Of a stretch of DNA of 64,000 nucleotides, positions 43,410-51,676 are shown piece after piece. Source of the stretch: Armatimonadota bacterium (GTDB lineage Bacteria > Armatimonadota > HRBIN16); assembly GCA_026003175.1 (NCBI GenBank), contig BPGT01000007.1, positions 1-64,000 on the forward strand. Direction: 5' to 3'. The position numbers and the translations under genes were made by a program. Within the stretch, counting starts at the first letter, position 1, and every line of letters begins with the position of its first letter. The notes beneath the pieces are model-generated. The model was given only the letters and a program-made list of their open reading frames with translations, was not told where the DNA came from and made no database searches.

Positions 43410-45281
43410 TTAATCGCGAGATCGCGCCACCTCGCGTGATTTTTGCCAATCCACTTTGAGCTGGTCCAGAAAGGCTTCCACGCGCTTGTTGGCGTCTTCG
43501 CAGTGGATGGGCACGGGCACTGCCTCCAGCCCGATAGCATCGTGGCTCATCAGCAGCCAGTCGCCCTTTTTGAACTTGAAGGTCTGCCCAAAAAGCTCCT
43601 CCGAGATGCCGAAGGCTTCCGCAATCGCCTGGCGGTCGGACTGGCGAGGCATTTTGCTGACGAAGTAGGTATGCGGTTGTGCCATGATGCTGGTGTCCAG
43701 ATAGCGCACGCGCTGGGTGGCGATGCCAACGCCCAGACCGAACTTGCGCCCGCGTCGAGCCAGAGTCATCACCACAAAGCGGGAACGTCCATAGCTGTCG
43801 TCTACTCCTTCGCGCCGTTGCGGTATGAATTCGTCCGCCTCATCGAAAACGAACACTACCAGTGGGTTGATTTTTCCGCTTTTGCGTCGGTTTTCGAACA
43901 TCACCTCGCCCAGTGTGGCAGCGAACTCACGCAGACGGTCGGGGTCGTGCGACTGGATGACGTATAAGCCAGAGGAGTGTGGGTCGTTGAGCCTGTGGAT
44001 AAGGTCGCCCAGTGTCATCTGGAAAGCATCATGCACGTGGCGGGGGCTGATGTAACGGCGAAAGGCATCCTCCGCCGCCTCGCGCAGGGACTGGAACGAC
44101 TCGCGGGCGTCGTTGGTGGTCAGCAGTCCGTTGGCGAACATGCTGTCTATCCATTCGAGCAGCCTGGGTGCGTTCTCCTCGTCGAAGGGCGTGGTGTCCT
44201 CTGTGGCGACCCAGTTGCGCACAGCCTGGCGTATCTGTGCATCGTTCCTGCCCAGAGTACCTCGCGGGTTCCAGTGCCTTTCTACCAGCCTGCCCAGCGT
44301 GGGTGGTTTTTCGCGGTACAGGTGCACCCTCGCGTTCTTCGGGTTGAGCAGTCGTCGCCACGCGAAGCGGAAATCGCTGCGCCTGCCGATGAGCGCACGG
44401 GGGTAGAGGGTGGTTTGTGCCAGCGCGGTCAACGCCTTGCTGAACGCTTCGTTGGTGGGTTGTTCCATAAACTGCAACACGTCTTCGGGCAGGGTCTCTT
44501 CGGTCAGCACCAGCAGGCAGGCGTCGGGCGCCTTCACCAGCCAGTCCGCCAGCAGCACGCTGTACTCGCCCATCAGGTCGAACAGCACGATTTTAACGGT
44601 TTCGCGCAACGGCTCCTGCAGGGGTTCTTCTGTGCAGAAGACGGTGAGCACCTTGTCCACCAGCGTGCTGACCAGGTTGGACTTGCCTGCGCCCGTGAAG
44701 CCAAAGATGGCGAAGTGCGTGCGCAACAGGTCTTCTGCCGAAACCTTCACCCCGACCAGTGGGTCACGCACCAGATTGCCCACGGTGAAGACGGGCACGC
44801 CCTGCGGTAGTCCGCTGTTCAGCACGTACTCGGTGCTGGCAGTGTCCAGCAGCAGGGCGCGCGCTCCCACCATCGGCAGGTTGCTCTCTTCTTGCAAGAG
44901 GCTCTGTCCGTCGCGCTCCACGATTTCCAGATTGGTGGGGATGGCGATGCAGCGGATTTTGGTCACGTCTTCGGTGGGTTCGCTTTCCTGCTCTTCCCAG
45001 TCGCGCACTGCGCTACGCGCTGCCTCCACCACGAAGCCCGGGTAGCCCTGCGGGTTATCTCCCAGCGCATAGTGGATAGGCAGGATGGACACCACCTCCA
45101 GGATGGAGCGATGGCTCTCCCTGTGGTTGGAGGCGAAGTTGGGCACTGCCAGCAGTGCGCCCTCGCGAATCAGGTTCATCGCCTGGCGTGTGTAATCGAA
45201 CCACACCTCGAACTCGTAGCGCGACTCCGGATCCTCCTGAATACGGATGAGCGTGCCTTCCAGACCGGTCACAAACCTCAT
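43410..45281 (-). CDS. herA: HerA-like hexameric ATPase/helicase
   Basis: This 623-aa ATPase belongs to the HerA/FtsK group and probably pumps or unwinds DNA for its NurA partner. An N-terminal HAS-like beta domain precedes the Walker A motif FGFTGAGKSN at residues 193-202. Walker B is VVFVFDEADEF near residue 490, followed by LARRGRKFGLGVGIATQRV. The final MPRQSDRQAIAEAFGISEEL is typical of HerA. It overlaps nurA by 4 bases (ATGA), a strict coupling for a two-part machine. An insertion of about 150 residues lies between Walker A and B. Confidence 0.9.
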   Translation of the reverse strand: MRFVTGLEGTLIRIQEDPESRYEFEVWFDYTRQAMNLIREGALLAVPNFASNHRESHRSILEVVSILPIHYALGDNPQGYPGFVVEAARSAVRDWEEQESEPTEDVTKIRCIAIPTNLEIVERDGQSLLQEESNLPMVGARALLLDTASTEYVLNSGLPQGVPVFTVGNLVRDPLVGVKVSAEDLLRTHFAIFGFTGAGKSNLVSTLVDKVLTVFCTEEPLQEPLRETVKIVLFDLMGEYSVLLADWLVKAPDACLLVLTEETLPEDVLQFMEQPTNEAFSKALTALAQTTLYPRALIGRRSDFRFAWRRLLNPKNARVHLYREKPPTLGRLVERHWNPRGTLGRNDAQIRQAVRNWVATEDTTPFDEENAPRLLEWIDSMFANGLLTTNDARESFQSLREAAEDAFRRYISPRHVHDAFQMTLGDLIHRLNDPHSSGLYVIQSHDPDRLREFAATLGEVMFENRRKSGKINPLVVFVFDEADEFIPQRREGVDDSYGRSRFVVMTLARRGRKFGLGVGIATQRVRYLDTSIMAQPHTYFVSKMPRQSDRQAIAEAFGISEELFGQTFKFKKGDWLLMSHDAIGLEAVPVPIHCEDANKRVEAFLDQLKVDWQKSREVARSRD

Positions 45282-47164
45282 GGTGTCCTCCTCCTCTGGT
45301 GCTGTCCCGCTTCACGCAGATGGCGCAGGGTGCGGGCAATCGGGTTGGTGTGGAACGGGATTTCGCTGCTGAGAATCATCTCGCGGGCGCGTTTGCCCAC
45401 CGTTTTTGCCCCCCAGTCCGCTTTGTGCAGCGGGTCAGGATAGCCTATCACTTCGGGGAAGTGGTTGCGCGTCAGCACGTCCAGCAGGTACATCATCACC
45501 TGTTGCACGGGGTTTTCGGCGTCAGCGTCCGGGTAGAGCAGGGGCTTTATCGTGCCCACACGCTCGTTGCGGACGATGAAATCGTGCTCCATCGCCCCCC
45601 TGTCCCACTTCGGCATCGCCAGCCTGTCGAGAAAGATGACGTGCCCGCTGGTGGGGGTGCGTTTCTGGCGCGACAGGAAGAATTGCGCCAACGAGCGCAG
45701 GAACAACCGCTCCGATGAGACAATTTCCCCAATCCGGCTGGGCGTGCCGATGATGGTTGGCTCCCCGGTGAACTCGTCCATACCCAGACGCAACGTTTTG
45801 AAGACCGAGTCGAACTCGATGGTGCTCCAGGGCGCTTCCAGCGAGGTATCGCAGTAGAGCGGGACGGTCTCCAGGAAGATGCGGTCGGTCCAGGGCAGGG
45901 GAGCGATGTCCATCTCGCACAGCTCGGGGTAGACGCCGAGATGCTTCATCACGCCCAGATAGTTGCGTGTAAGGTAACGCGACTCGGAGTCTTTGACCAC
46001 CCCGACCAGCAGGATATTGCGCTCCCAGCATTTTTCTATGAGCGCACGCAGTCCAACGGTGGTCAGAAAATGTACATCTTCGGGCGACATCCACCGCTGA
46101 CGGCGCAGGTTTGGGTTATCGGGGTCGGGTGTTTCGTACACGAGGGCGGAAGGGTCTTTGTCTACGAACAGCCTCTCGCAGATGTTCTCGAACAGGCTCA
46201 CGGTGTAGCGCCACGAGTCGCGGCAGGCGTAGCGGGTGCGCAGGTTGCCGTGAGCATCTACCTCGCAGAGAGGGATGGGTTTATTGGTCAAGATGCCGAG
46301 CGCACTTTGTAGTTCGGCGGGCGTCAGTTGCAGGCTCTGGCGCAGTTCCTCTATCGGGATGCTATCCATGTTGCGGAGGTGGAACTCTGCCAACACCGCC
46401 AGATGCCTGCCGAACCGTTTGGTGGAGGGGATGCTCAGCTCGTGCGAGACGGGATGCATGAATGCCACACGGATGTCGAAGGCGTCTAACGTGCGGCGGT
46501 CGTAGGGATAGCCCACCAGCTCCGTGCCCGCACCGTGCGATACCGCCGCCATCAGCCCGCTGAGCGACTGGTCCAGCATGATGAGGCGTGGGTAGTCGTG
46601 CGTGCTTGCGCTGGCGACAGAGTAAGCGAGGTAAATCTCCGCCAGCTGCATGAGGCTGGTGTGGATGTTGGACAGGTTGACGCGCTCCTGATCGGAGACC
46701 ACGAAGGTCTCCTGCACGTCGGCGTTGGTCACGTCTTCGATATTGGCGAAAGGCACGGGCACGTAGGCAACCAGCGACACGTCGCGGTTCATGTCCCAGC
46801 GTTCGTATTGCACCACTGGCGGGTCGCTCTTCAGGCGCACCGAGCCTTTCGCGCCGTATGCCCCGCCGAAGAACACTACGAAGTCCTGAAAGGCGTCCTT
46901 GTAACAGGTTCCGTCAATGGCGACGAAGTCGATGCGGTCGGTGTCCAGGATGCGTTCCGCCACCTCGCGCAGGCGTCGGCGATAGCTTTCGGATCGGAAC
47001 CTCTCGGCAAAGGGCAGGATCAGGCGGTGGAAAAACTGGTGGTAGAACCGACAACCGTTCTCTAGTCGGTCCTGGTACAACTGCTCGAACCGACTGCGCG
47101 AAAAGGTCAGCGAGTTGCGATACCCTTTCAAAATCTCCGACAGAACAGACATGCTCTGCGCCAC
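45278..47164 (-). CDS. nurA: NurA-domain nuclease, enlarged
   Basis: This 628-aa protein is a predicted metal-dependent 5'-3' exonuclease that works with HerA. NurA motifs are DFVAIDGTCYKD (Asp ~84), RLIMLDQSLSG (Asp ~198) and LVGVVKDSESRYLTR (Lys ~391). The C-terminus has the family's YPDPLHKADWGAK. Known NurA proteins have about 300-450 residues, so about 200 residues are extra, partly between the motifs. The start is GTG at 47164; an ATG 12 bases later is possible, with no strong SD for either. A near-consensus promoter lies 21-49 bases upstream. Confidence 0.85.
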   Translation of the reverse strand: MAQSMSVLSEILKGYRNSLTFSRSRFEQLYQDRLENGCRFYHQFFHRLILPFAERFRSESYRRRLREVAERILDTDRIDFVAIDGTCYKDAFQDFVVFFGGAYGAKGSVRLKSDPPVVQYERWDMNRDVSLVAYVPVPFANIEDVTNADVQETFVVSDQERVNLSNIHTSLMQLAEIYLAYSVASASTHDYPRLIMLDQSLSGLMAAVSHGAGTELVGYPYDRRTLDAFDIRVAFMHPVSHELSIPSTKRFGRHLAVLAEFHLRNMDSIPIEELRQSLQLTPAELQSALGILTNKPIPLCEVDAHGNLRTRYACRDSWRYTVSLFENICERLFVDKDPSALVYETPDPDNPNLRRQRWMSPEDVHFLTTVGLRALIEKCWERNILLVGVVKDSESRYLTRNYLGVMKHLGVYPELCEMDIAPLPWTDRIFLETVPLYCDTSLEAPWSTIEFDSVFKTLRLGMDEFTGEPTIIGTPSRIGEIVSSERLFLRSLAQFFLSRQKRTPTSGHVIFLDRLAMPKWDRGAMEHDFIVRNERVGTIKPLLYPDADAENPVQQVMMYLLDVLTRNHFPEVIGYPDPLHKADWGAKTVGKRAREMILSSEIPFHTNPIARTLRHLREAGQHQRRRTP

Positions 47165-47184
47165 CGCCGATGCTTGTTAGGCAT

Positions 47185-47213
47185 ATTATATCACGGGGCG
47201 GCAGAGGTGTCAT
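47185..47213 (-). promoter_or_regulatory. Strong promoter of nurA-herA
   Basis: On the minus strand, ATGACA (47213-47208), a 17-base spacer and consensus TATAAT (47190-47185) lie just upstream of nurA. The -35 overlaps the stop codon of the HEPN gene, so nurA-herA can be transcribed independently of the toxin-antitoxin-like pair. Confidence 0.6.
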
Positions 47214-47608
47214 GTGCCTCCGGTCGGGCGTACCATCTTCGCAATGAACTCTGTGAACTCCCGCGCTTTCTGCAGCCAGTATGCAACATCTTGCTCCTCT
47301 GGCACAAACATATCGGCGTAGTCCCCTTGTTGGCGCAGGTCGAACAGTCGGTTGTAGGTTTCGCCAATCTGTTGTGGGACACTTCCCGTTTTGACGAAGT
47401 GCTTGCCAAATAGCGAGCGTACACCAGAATGTTTTGAGGAGGAAAGTCCGTGTTGTAGCAATAGGGCGTTTACCGCATAGAAGCAAGCATAATACGCTCT
47501 GTTGAGCGCAGCGTTCAGGTGGTGTGCCTTCAGCAGCAACACAGCTTCCTCTAGGGCTTCCGATGCCCGTTGGAGTCTATACTGGATAAGCGCATCACGC
47601 TCACTCAC
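47210..47608 (-). CDS. HEPN-domain protein (UPF0332 type)
   Basis: This 132-aa four-helix protein is of the type that pairs with minimal nucleotidyltransferases. The core motif is LNAALNRAYYACFYAVNALL. Related proteins usually have R-x6-H here as the RNase pair; this one has Tyr in place of His. A second helix SKHSGVRSLFGKHFVKTG and YNRLFDLRQQGDYADMF follow. The start is the GTG of a GTGA overlap with the upstream MNT gene; a longer start inside that gene is unlikely. It could be a toxin, or an inactive partner if the His is essential. Confidence 0.82.
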   Translation of the reverse strand: MSERDALIQYRLQRASEALEEAVLLLKAHHLNAALNRAYYACFYAVNALLLQHGLSSSKHSGVRSLFGKHFVKTGSVPQQIGETYNRLFDLRQQGDYADMFVPEEQDVAYWLQKAREFTEFIAKMVRPTGGT

Positions 47609-47976
47609 AGCGGCACCGCCTCCCGACAAACCCGTTCGATGAACGGCGACCGCAACTGGCACAGCCGTTCCCATTCCGTCTCAGTCATCAGTATGCAGCT
47701 CAACACCTCTCCGCTTTCCCATTCCAGCTCGTAGAGTGTGCGGTAGAGCAGAGACCGTTCCTCCTTGCTAGTGCTGTCTGGCACGATGAGCAGAATGTCC
47801 CAGTCGGAGCTTTGCTGTGCCTCGCCGCGCGCCCGTGAGCCGTACAGGTAGGCGCGCACAGGGATGTGCGTCCCCTGCAGACGTTGCCGAATCGCCCGGT
47901 ATAGCCGTTTCTGTGTTACCACTGACTGGCTCCGTTGTGGATACATGCGGTTCGCGTCCCTTTTATTTTCATCCAT
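47605..47976 (-). CDS. MNT-type minimal nucleotidyltransferase
   Basis: This 123-aa protein has the nucleotidyltransferase signature AYLYGSRARGEAQQSSDWD, that is GS-x10-DxD, then ILLIVPDS. In MNT-HEPN systems the MNT partner modifies (AMPylates) or neutralises the HEPN toxin. An ATG at 47946 is an alternative start: a candidate -10 (TAGAAT, 47982-47977) abuts the first ATG, and AGGGACG precedes the second. It overlaps the HEPN gene by 4 bases and is divergent from mutS. Confidence 0.85.
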   Translation of the reverse strand: MDENKRDANRMYPQRSQSVVTQKRLYRAIRQRLQGTHIPVRAYLYGSRARGEAQQSSDWDILLIVPDSTSKEERSLLYRTLYELEWESGEVLSCILMTETEWERLCQLRSPFIERVCREAVPL

Positions 47977-48026
47977 ATTCTATCCCAATACGTTCGTAGC
48001 GTCCAGTGCCGTCGAGCAACACTTTT

Positions 48027-48034
48027 GGTATAAT
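48027..48034 (+). promoter_or_regulatory. Extended -10 promoter upstream of mutS
   Basis: TGG-TATAAT has the same extended -10 as the one before rfbD. It would start transcription near 48041, giving a leader of about 170 bases before mutS that contains a short ORF. Confidence 0.45.
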
Positions 48035-48052
48035 CGTGTTGAGGTGATTCGA

Positions 48053-48112
48053 ATGTTGGTGCGCAAACTGGTGGGTAGCGAGCGCGCAGGACACCTGGTC
48101 ATCGAGACATGA
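48053..48112 (+). CDS. Possible 19-aa leader peptide upstream of mutS
   Basis: A short ORF (MLVRKLVGSERAGHLVIET) has GAGGTGA 5 bases upstream and directly follows the extended -10 promoter. It may be a leader peptide or a chance ORF. It has no resemblance to known leaders. Confidence 0.25.
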   Translation: MLVRKLVGSERAGHLVIET

Positions 48113-48209
48113 GATGAAAGTTCTACAGTACCAACATCTGCAGGCAAAGGTCTGACAGAATACTGGACGTTAGTGGTAAACTTTCTGAAACGCCGTGAAG
48201 ATTTGAACG

Positions 48210-50849
48210 ATGGCTGCATCTAAAACGCTACAACCGCAAACTCCCATGCTGCAGCAGTACTTCCGTGCGAAGGCGGAGTACCCGGAAGCGCTGCTGATGA
48301 TGCGCGTGGGCGACTTCTACGAGCTGTATGGTGAGGACGCCGAAATCGCCGCGCGCGAGCTGGAGATTGTGCTCACGGGGCGTGACGACGGCAAAAACGG
48401 GCGCGTGCCGATGGCGGGCGTGCCCTACCACGCGGTAGAGCGATACGTCGCCCGCTTGGTACAGAAGGGCTACAAAGTGGCGCTGATGGACCAGATGGAA
48501 GACCCCCGTTTCGCGAGAGGGCTGGTCAAGCGCAAGGTGACCCGTGTGCTCACCCCAGGCACCGTGCTGGAAGACTCGATGCTGGAGGAGCGCAGTAATA
48601 ACTACCTCGTGGCGGCGGTCGCTGGCGAAAAACTATCGGGACTGGGCGTGGTGGACGTATCCACAGGTGAGTTCCTTGCCACCGAGATCAGCGGTGAAAC
48701 CAGCATCGCGCGCGTTGTACAGGAGATTGTGCGCCTGCAACCCGCGGAGTGCCTCGTGCCCAAAGACGCTACCGACCTCGCCGCGGCGATCGAGGAGGCG
48801 TGCGGCGCAACCGTCACCCTGTACGACCCGCAGGAGTACGCCGACCGCCACGACGCCCGCCATCTGCTACTGCAACATTTCCAGACGCAATCGCTGCGCG
48901 GCTTCGGCTGCGAGCATTACTCGGTGGGCTTGGAAGCGGCGGCGATGGTGCTGCGCTACCTCAAGCGCAATCAGGTGTCTGCTCTGCAGCATATCCGCAC
49001 CCTCTCCACCTACTCGGTGGACGGCTTCATGTATCTAGACGCGGCGGCGCGACGCAACCTCGAGCTCACCCGTTCGCTGGTGGACGGTTCGCGCAAGGGC
49101 ACGCTGATTGAAGTGCTGGACATGACGCGCACCGCGATGGGCGCGCGCCTGTTACGTCGCTGGCTGGATGAACCGCTGCAGAGCGTGGAAGCGATTGAAG
49201 AGCGTTTGGGCTGCGTGCAGGAGTTTGTGAACGACTCGCTCACGCGCGAGGAAGTGCGCCACCAGCTGGGCAGGATGGGCGACCTCGAGCGGCTGACCTC
49301 GCGCATTGCGACGGGTGTGGCATCGCCACGTGACCTCGCCGCGCTGAGGCAATCCCTGCAGGTGCTGCCTGAACTGCACGCTGCCCTGCAACCGCTCAAA
49401 ACATCGCGCCTGCAGCATCTGCGCGAAGCCATCCGCGGACTGCCCGACCTCGTGGGCTTCATCGCCCGCGCCATTGTAGACGATCCACCTGCCACCCTGA
49501 AGGACGGCGGCGTGATTCGCGACGGCTTCCACGCCGAGTTAGACGCCATCCGCCGCGCGCAACGCGAGGGCAAGCAGTGGATTGCCGATCTGGAGCTGCG
49601 CGAGCGTGAGCGCACCGGCATCCCCTCGCTGAAGGTGGGTTACAACGCCGTCTTCGGCTACTACATCGAGGTCTCCAAGCCGCACCTCTCCAAAGTGCCT
49701 GCCGACTACATGCGCAAACAGACCACCGTCAACGGCGAGCGCTTCATCACCCCCGAGCTGAAGGAGATGGAGGCGCAGATCACAGGGGCGGAGGAGCGTG
49801 CGCTCATTCTGGAGCAGGAGCTGTTCAGTATGGTGCGCGAGGAGGTCGCCTTGCACGCGCCGCAGATACTGGACATCGCCCGCGCCATTGCCGAGCTGGA
49901 TGTGCTGTCGAACTTCGCCGAAGTCGCCGTGCGCTACGACTATCATCGCCCGGTGGTGCATACGGGCACGCACATCCGCATCCGCGAGGGCAGGCATCCC
50001 GTCGTAGAACGTTTTGGTGGGCAGACCTTCATCCCCAACGACTGCGTGCTGGACGACGAACAGCGCATGATTGTGCTTACCGGTCCCAATATGAGCGGCA
50101 AAAGCACCTATCTGCGGCAGGTCGCGCTGATCTGCCTGATGGCGCATATCGGTAGCTTTGTGCCCGCCGAGGAGGCAGAAATCGCGCTGGTTGACCGTAT
50201 CTTCACCCGGGTGGGCGCACACGACGAGCTGGCAACGGGGCAATCTACTTTCATGGTGGAAATGACCGAGACCGCTACCATCCTCAACCATGCTACCGAG
50301 CGCAGTCTGGTGGTGCTGGATGAGATTGGGCGCGGAACCAGCACCTACGACGGTCTCGCCATTGCGTGGGCGGTAGCGGAGGCGCTGGTGCAGATTGGCT
50401 GTAAGACCCTGTTCGCCACACACTACCACTACCTGAACGAGCTGGCGAACCTGATGCCCGGCGTGCGCAACTATCGTGTGGCGGTGAAAGAGCAGGGCGA
50501 GCAGATTATCTGGCTGCACAAGGTGCTGCCCGGTGGCACGGACAAGAGCTACGGCATTCAGGTGGCGCGGATGGCTGGTGTGCCGCCAGAGGTGGTGGCG
50601 CGGGCGCAGGAGATACTGCGCGAGCTGGAGCGACAATCATCCCAGCGCGGCGGGGTTGCCAGCGCCATTGCCCCCGACACCGAGGCGGTTTCCAGTGTGA
50701 GGGTGAAGAAGCAGAAGCTGCAGCTGACCCTCTTCGAGGCGGAGAAACATCCTGTTATTGAGGAACTGGAGAAGCTGGACGTGACCACACTGTCGCCGCT
50801 GGAGGCTCTGCTGAAGATTAATGAGTGGAAGAAACAAATTAAATCATAA
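48210..50849 (+). CDS. mutS: DNA mismatch repair protein MutS
   Basis: This 879-aa protein recognises mismatches and small loops and starts repair with MutL. The mismatch-binding wedge is MMRVGDFYELYGEDA (Phe-x-Glu; residues ~30-44). LTGRDDGKNGRVPMAGVPYH is the MutS-I signature. The C-terminal ABC-type ATPase has VLTGPNMSGKSTYLRQVALI (Walker A, near residue 626), LVVLDEIGRGTSTYDGLAIA (Walker B/signature) and TLFATHYHYLNEL. The length is normal. It is divergent from the MNT/HEPN/nurA/herA block and followed 12 bases later by a dioxygenase gene. Confidence 0.97.
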   Translation: MAASKTLQPQTPMLQQYFRAKAEYPEALLMMRVGDFYELYGEDAEIAARELEIVLTGRDDGKNGRVPMAGVPYHAVERYVARLVQKGYKVALMDQMEDPRFARGLVKRKVTRVLTPGTVLEDSMLEERSNNYLVAAVAGEKLSGLGVVDVSTGEFLATEISGETSIARVVQEIVRLQPAECLVPKDATDLAAAIEEACGATVTLYDPQEYADRHDARHLLLQHFQTQSLRGFGCEHYSVGLEAAAMVLRYLKRNQVSALQHIRTLSTYSVDGFMYLDAAARRNLELTRSLVDGSRKGTLIEVLDMTRTAMGARLLRRWLDEPLQSVEAIEERLGCVQEFVNDSLTREEVRHQLGRMGDLERLTSRIATGVASPRDLAALRQSLQVLPELHAALQPLKTSRLQHLREAIRGLPDLVGFIARAIVDDPPATLKDGGVIRDGFHAELDAIRRAQREGKQWIADLELRERERTGIPSLKVGYNAVFGYYIEVSKPHLSKVPADYMRKQTTVNGERFITPELKEMEAQITGAEERALILEQELFSMVREEVALHAPQILDIARAIAELDVLSNFAEVAVRYDYHRPVVHTGTHIRIREGRHPVVERFGGQTFIPNDCVLDDEQRMIVLTGPNMSGKSTYLRQVALICLMAHIGSFVPAEEAEIALVDRIFTRVGAHDELATGQSTFMVEMTETATILNHATERSLVVLDEIGRGTSTYDGLAIAWAVAEALVQIGCKTLFATHYHYLNELANLMPGVRNYRVAVKEQGEQIIWLHKVLPGGTDKSYGIQVARMAGVPPEVVARAQEILRELERQSSQRGGVASAIAPDTEAVSSVRVKKQKLQLTLFEAEKHPVIEELEKLDVTTLSPLEALLKINEWKKQIKS

Positions 50850-50861
50850 GGAGGAACATAA

Positions 50862-51593
50862 ATGCAAGCACGTCGCCTGTCCCCGGAGGAGATCAGGTAT
50901 TATGAACAACAGGGTTACCTGGTCTACGGCAAAATCCTCACCGATGAGGAGGTGAGCGAACTGCGTCAGTATGTAGACGACCTCATCGCCAGCCTGCCGC
51001 CGGGCAAACGTCCGGAGAGCCTGGACCATCCGCACTTCGACGACCCATACCTGATGAAATGGTGCCAGCACCCACGTATTCTGGACGTGGTGGAACAGAT
51101 TATCGGTCCGAACATCGTGCTTTTCTCCAGCCACTTCATTGCCAAGCCGGGCGGCGACGGTTTGCCCGTACCCTGGCATCAGGATGCGACTTACTGGCCC
51201 CTCTCGCCCATGAAGGTAGTTACGGTGTGGCTGGCAGTGGACGATTCGGACGTGGAGAACGGCTGTATGAAAGTGATTCCGGGCAGCCATCGCTGGGGCG
51301 CGTTAGAGCACCATCAGGTGGACGACCCTTCGCGCTACGTGCTGAATCTGGAAACGGATGTGGATGAGTCGCAGGCAGTGGACGTTATCCTGAAGGCAGG
51401 AGAGATGTCTCTACATGACGCATGGATACTACACGGATCACACGCCAACCGCTCACCGCGCCGTCGTTGTGGCTATACTATGCGCTACATGCCCACGGAG
51501 GTCAAGCTGGACAGGGAGAAATGGCCCCACTGGAAGCTCTGGCTGGTGCGTGGTGAGGACAGGGAAGGGAACAACCGTTACGAGAACGCGTAG
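50862..51593 (+). CDS. Phytanoyl-CoA dioxygenase family protein (PhyH)
   Basis: This 243-aa Fe(II)/2-oxoglutarate oxygenase hydroxylates an unknown small molecule. The double-stranded beta-helix motifs are PVPWHQDATYWPLSP (His-x-Asp iron ligands), VTVWLAVDDSDVENGCMKVI, PGSHRWG, and LHDAWILHGSHANRSPRRRC (distal His and 2-oxoglutarate-binding Arg). AAGGAGG precedes the ATG. It lies 12 bases after mutS and may be co-transcribed by read-through, without an obvious functional link. Confidence 0.93.
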   Translation: MQARRLSPEEIRYYEQQGYLVYGKILTDEEVSELRQYVDDLIASLPPGKRPESLDHPHFDDPYLMKWCQHPRILDVVEQIIGPNIVLFSSHFIAKPGGDGLPVPWHQDATYWPLSPMKVVTVWLAVDDSDVENGCMKVIPGSHRWGALEHHQVDDPSRYVLNLETDVDESQAVDVILKAGEMSLHDAWILHGSHANRSPRRRCGYTMRYMPTEVKLDREKWPHWKLWLVRGEDREGNNRYENA

Positions 51594-51599
51594 CCTGAT

Positions 51600-51628
51600 T
51601 TGACTTCTGCCCAGTATTGGGATATTAT
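51600..51628 (+). promoter_or_regulatory. Promoter of the GlmL-like gene
   Basis: TTGACT (51600-51605), a 17-base spacer and TATTAT (51623-51628) lie just after the dioxygenase stop and about 49 bases before the ATG at 51677. Confidence 0.55.
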
Positions 51629-51676
51629 TACCGTTGGATTGGCATCACCTTGATTTTTCATGGAGCAGCAGGAGAT

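Noticed and set aside
49539-50636. Long minus-strand open frame inside mutS
   Set aside because: Antisense shadow of the conserved MutS ATPase region; no start signal or protein-like pattern.
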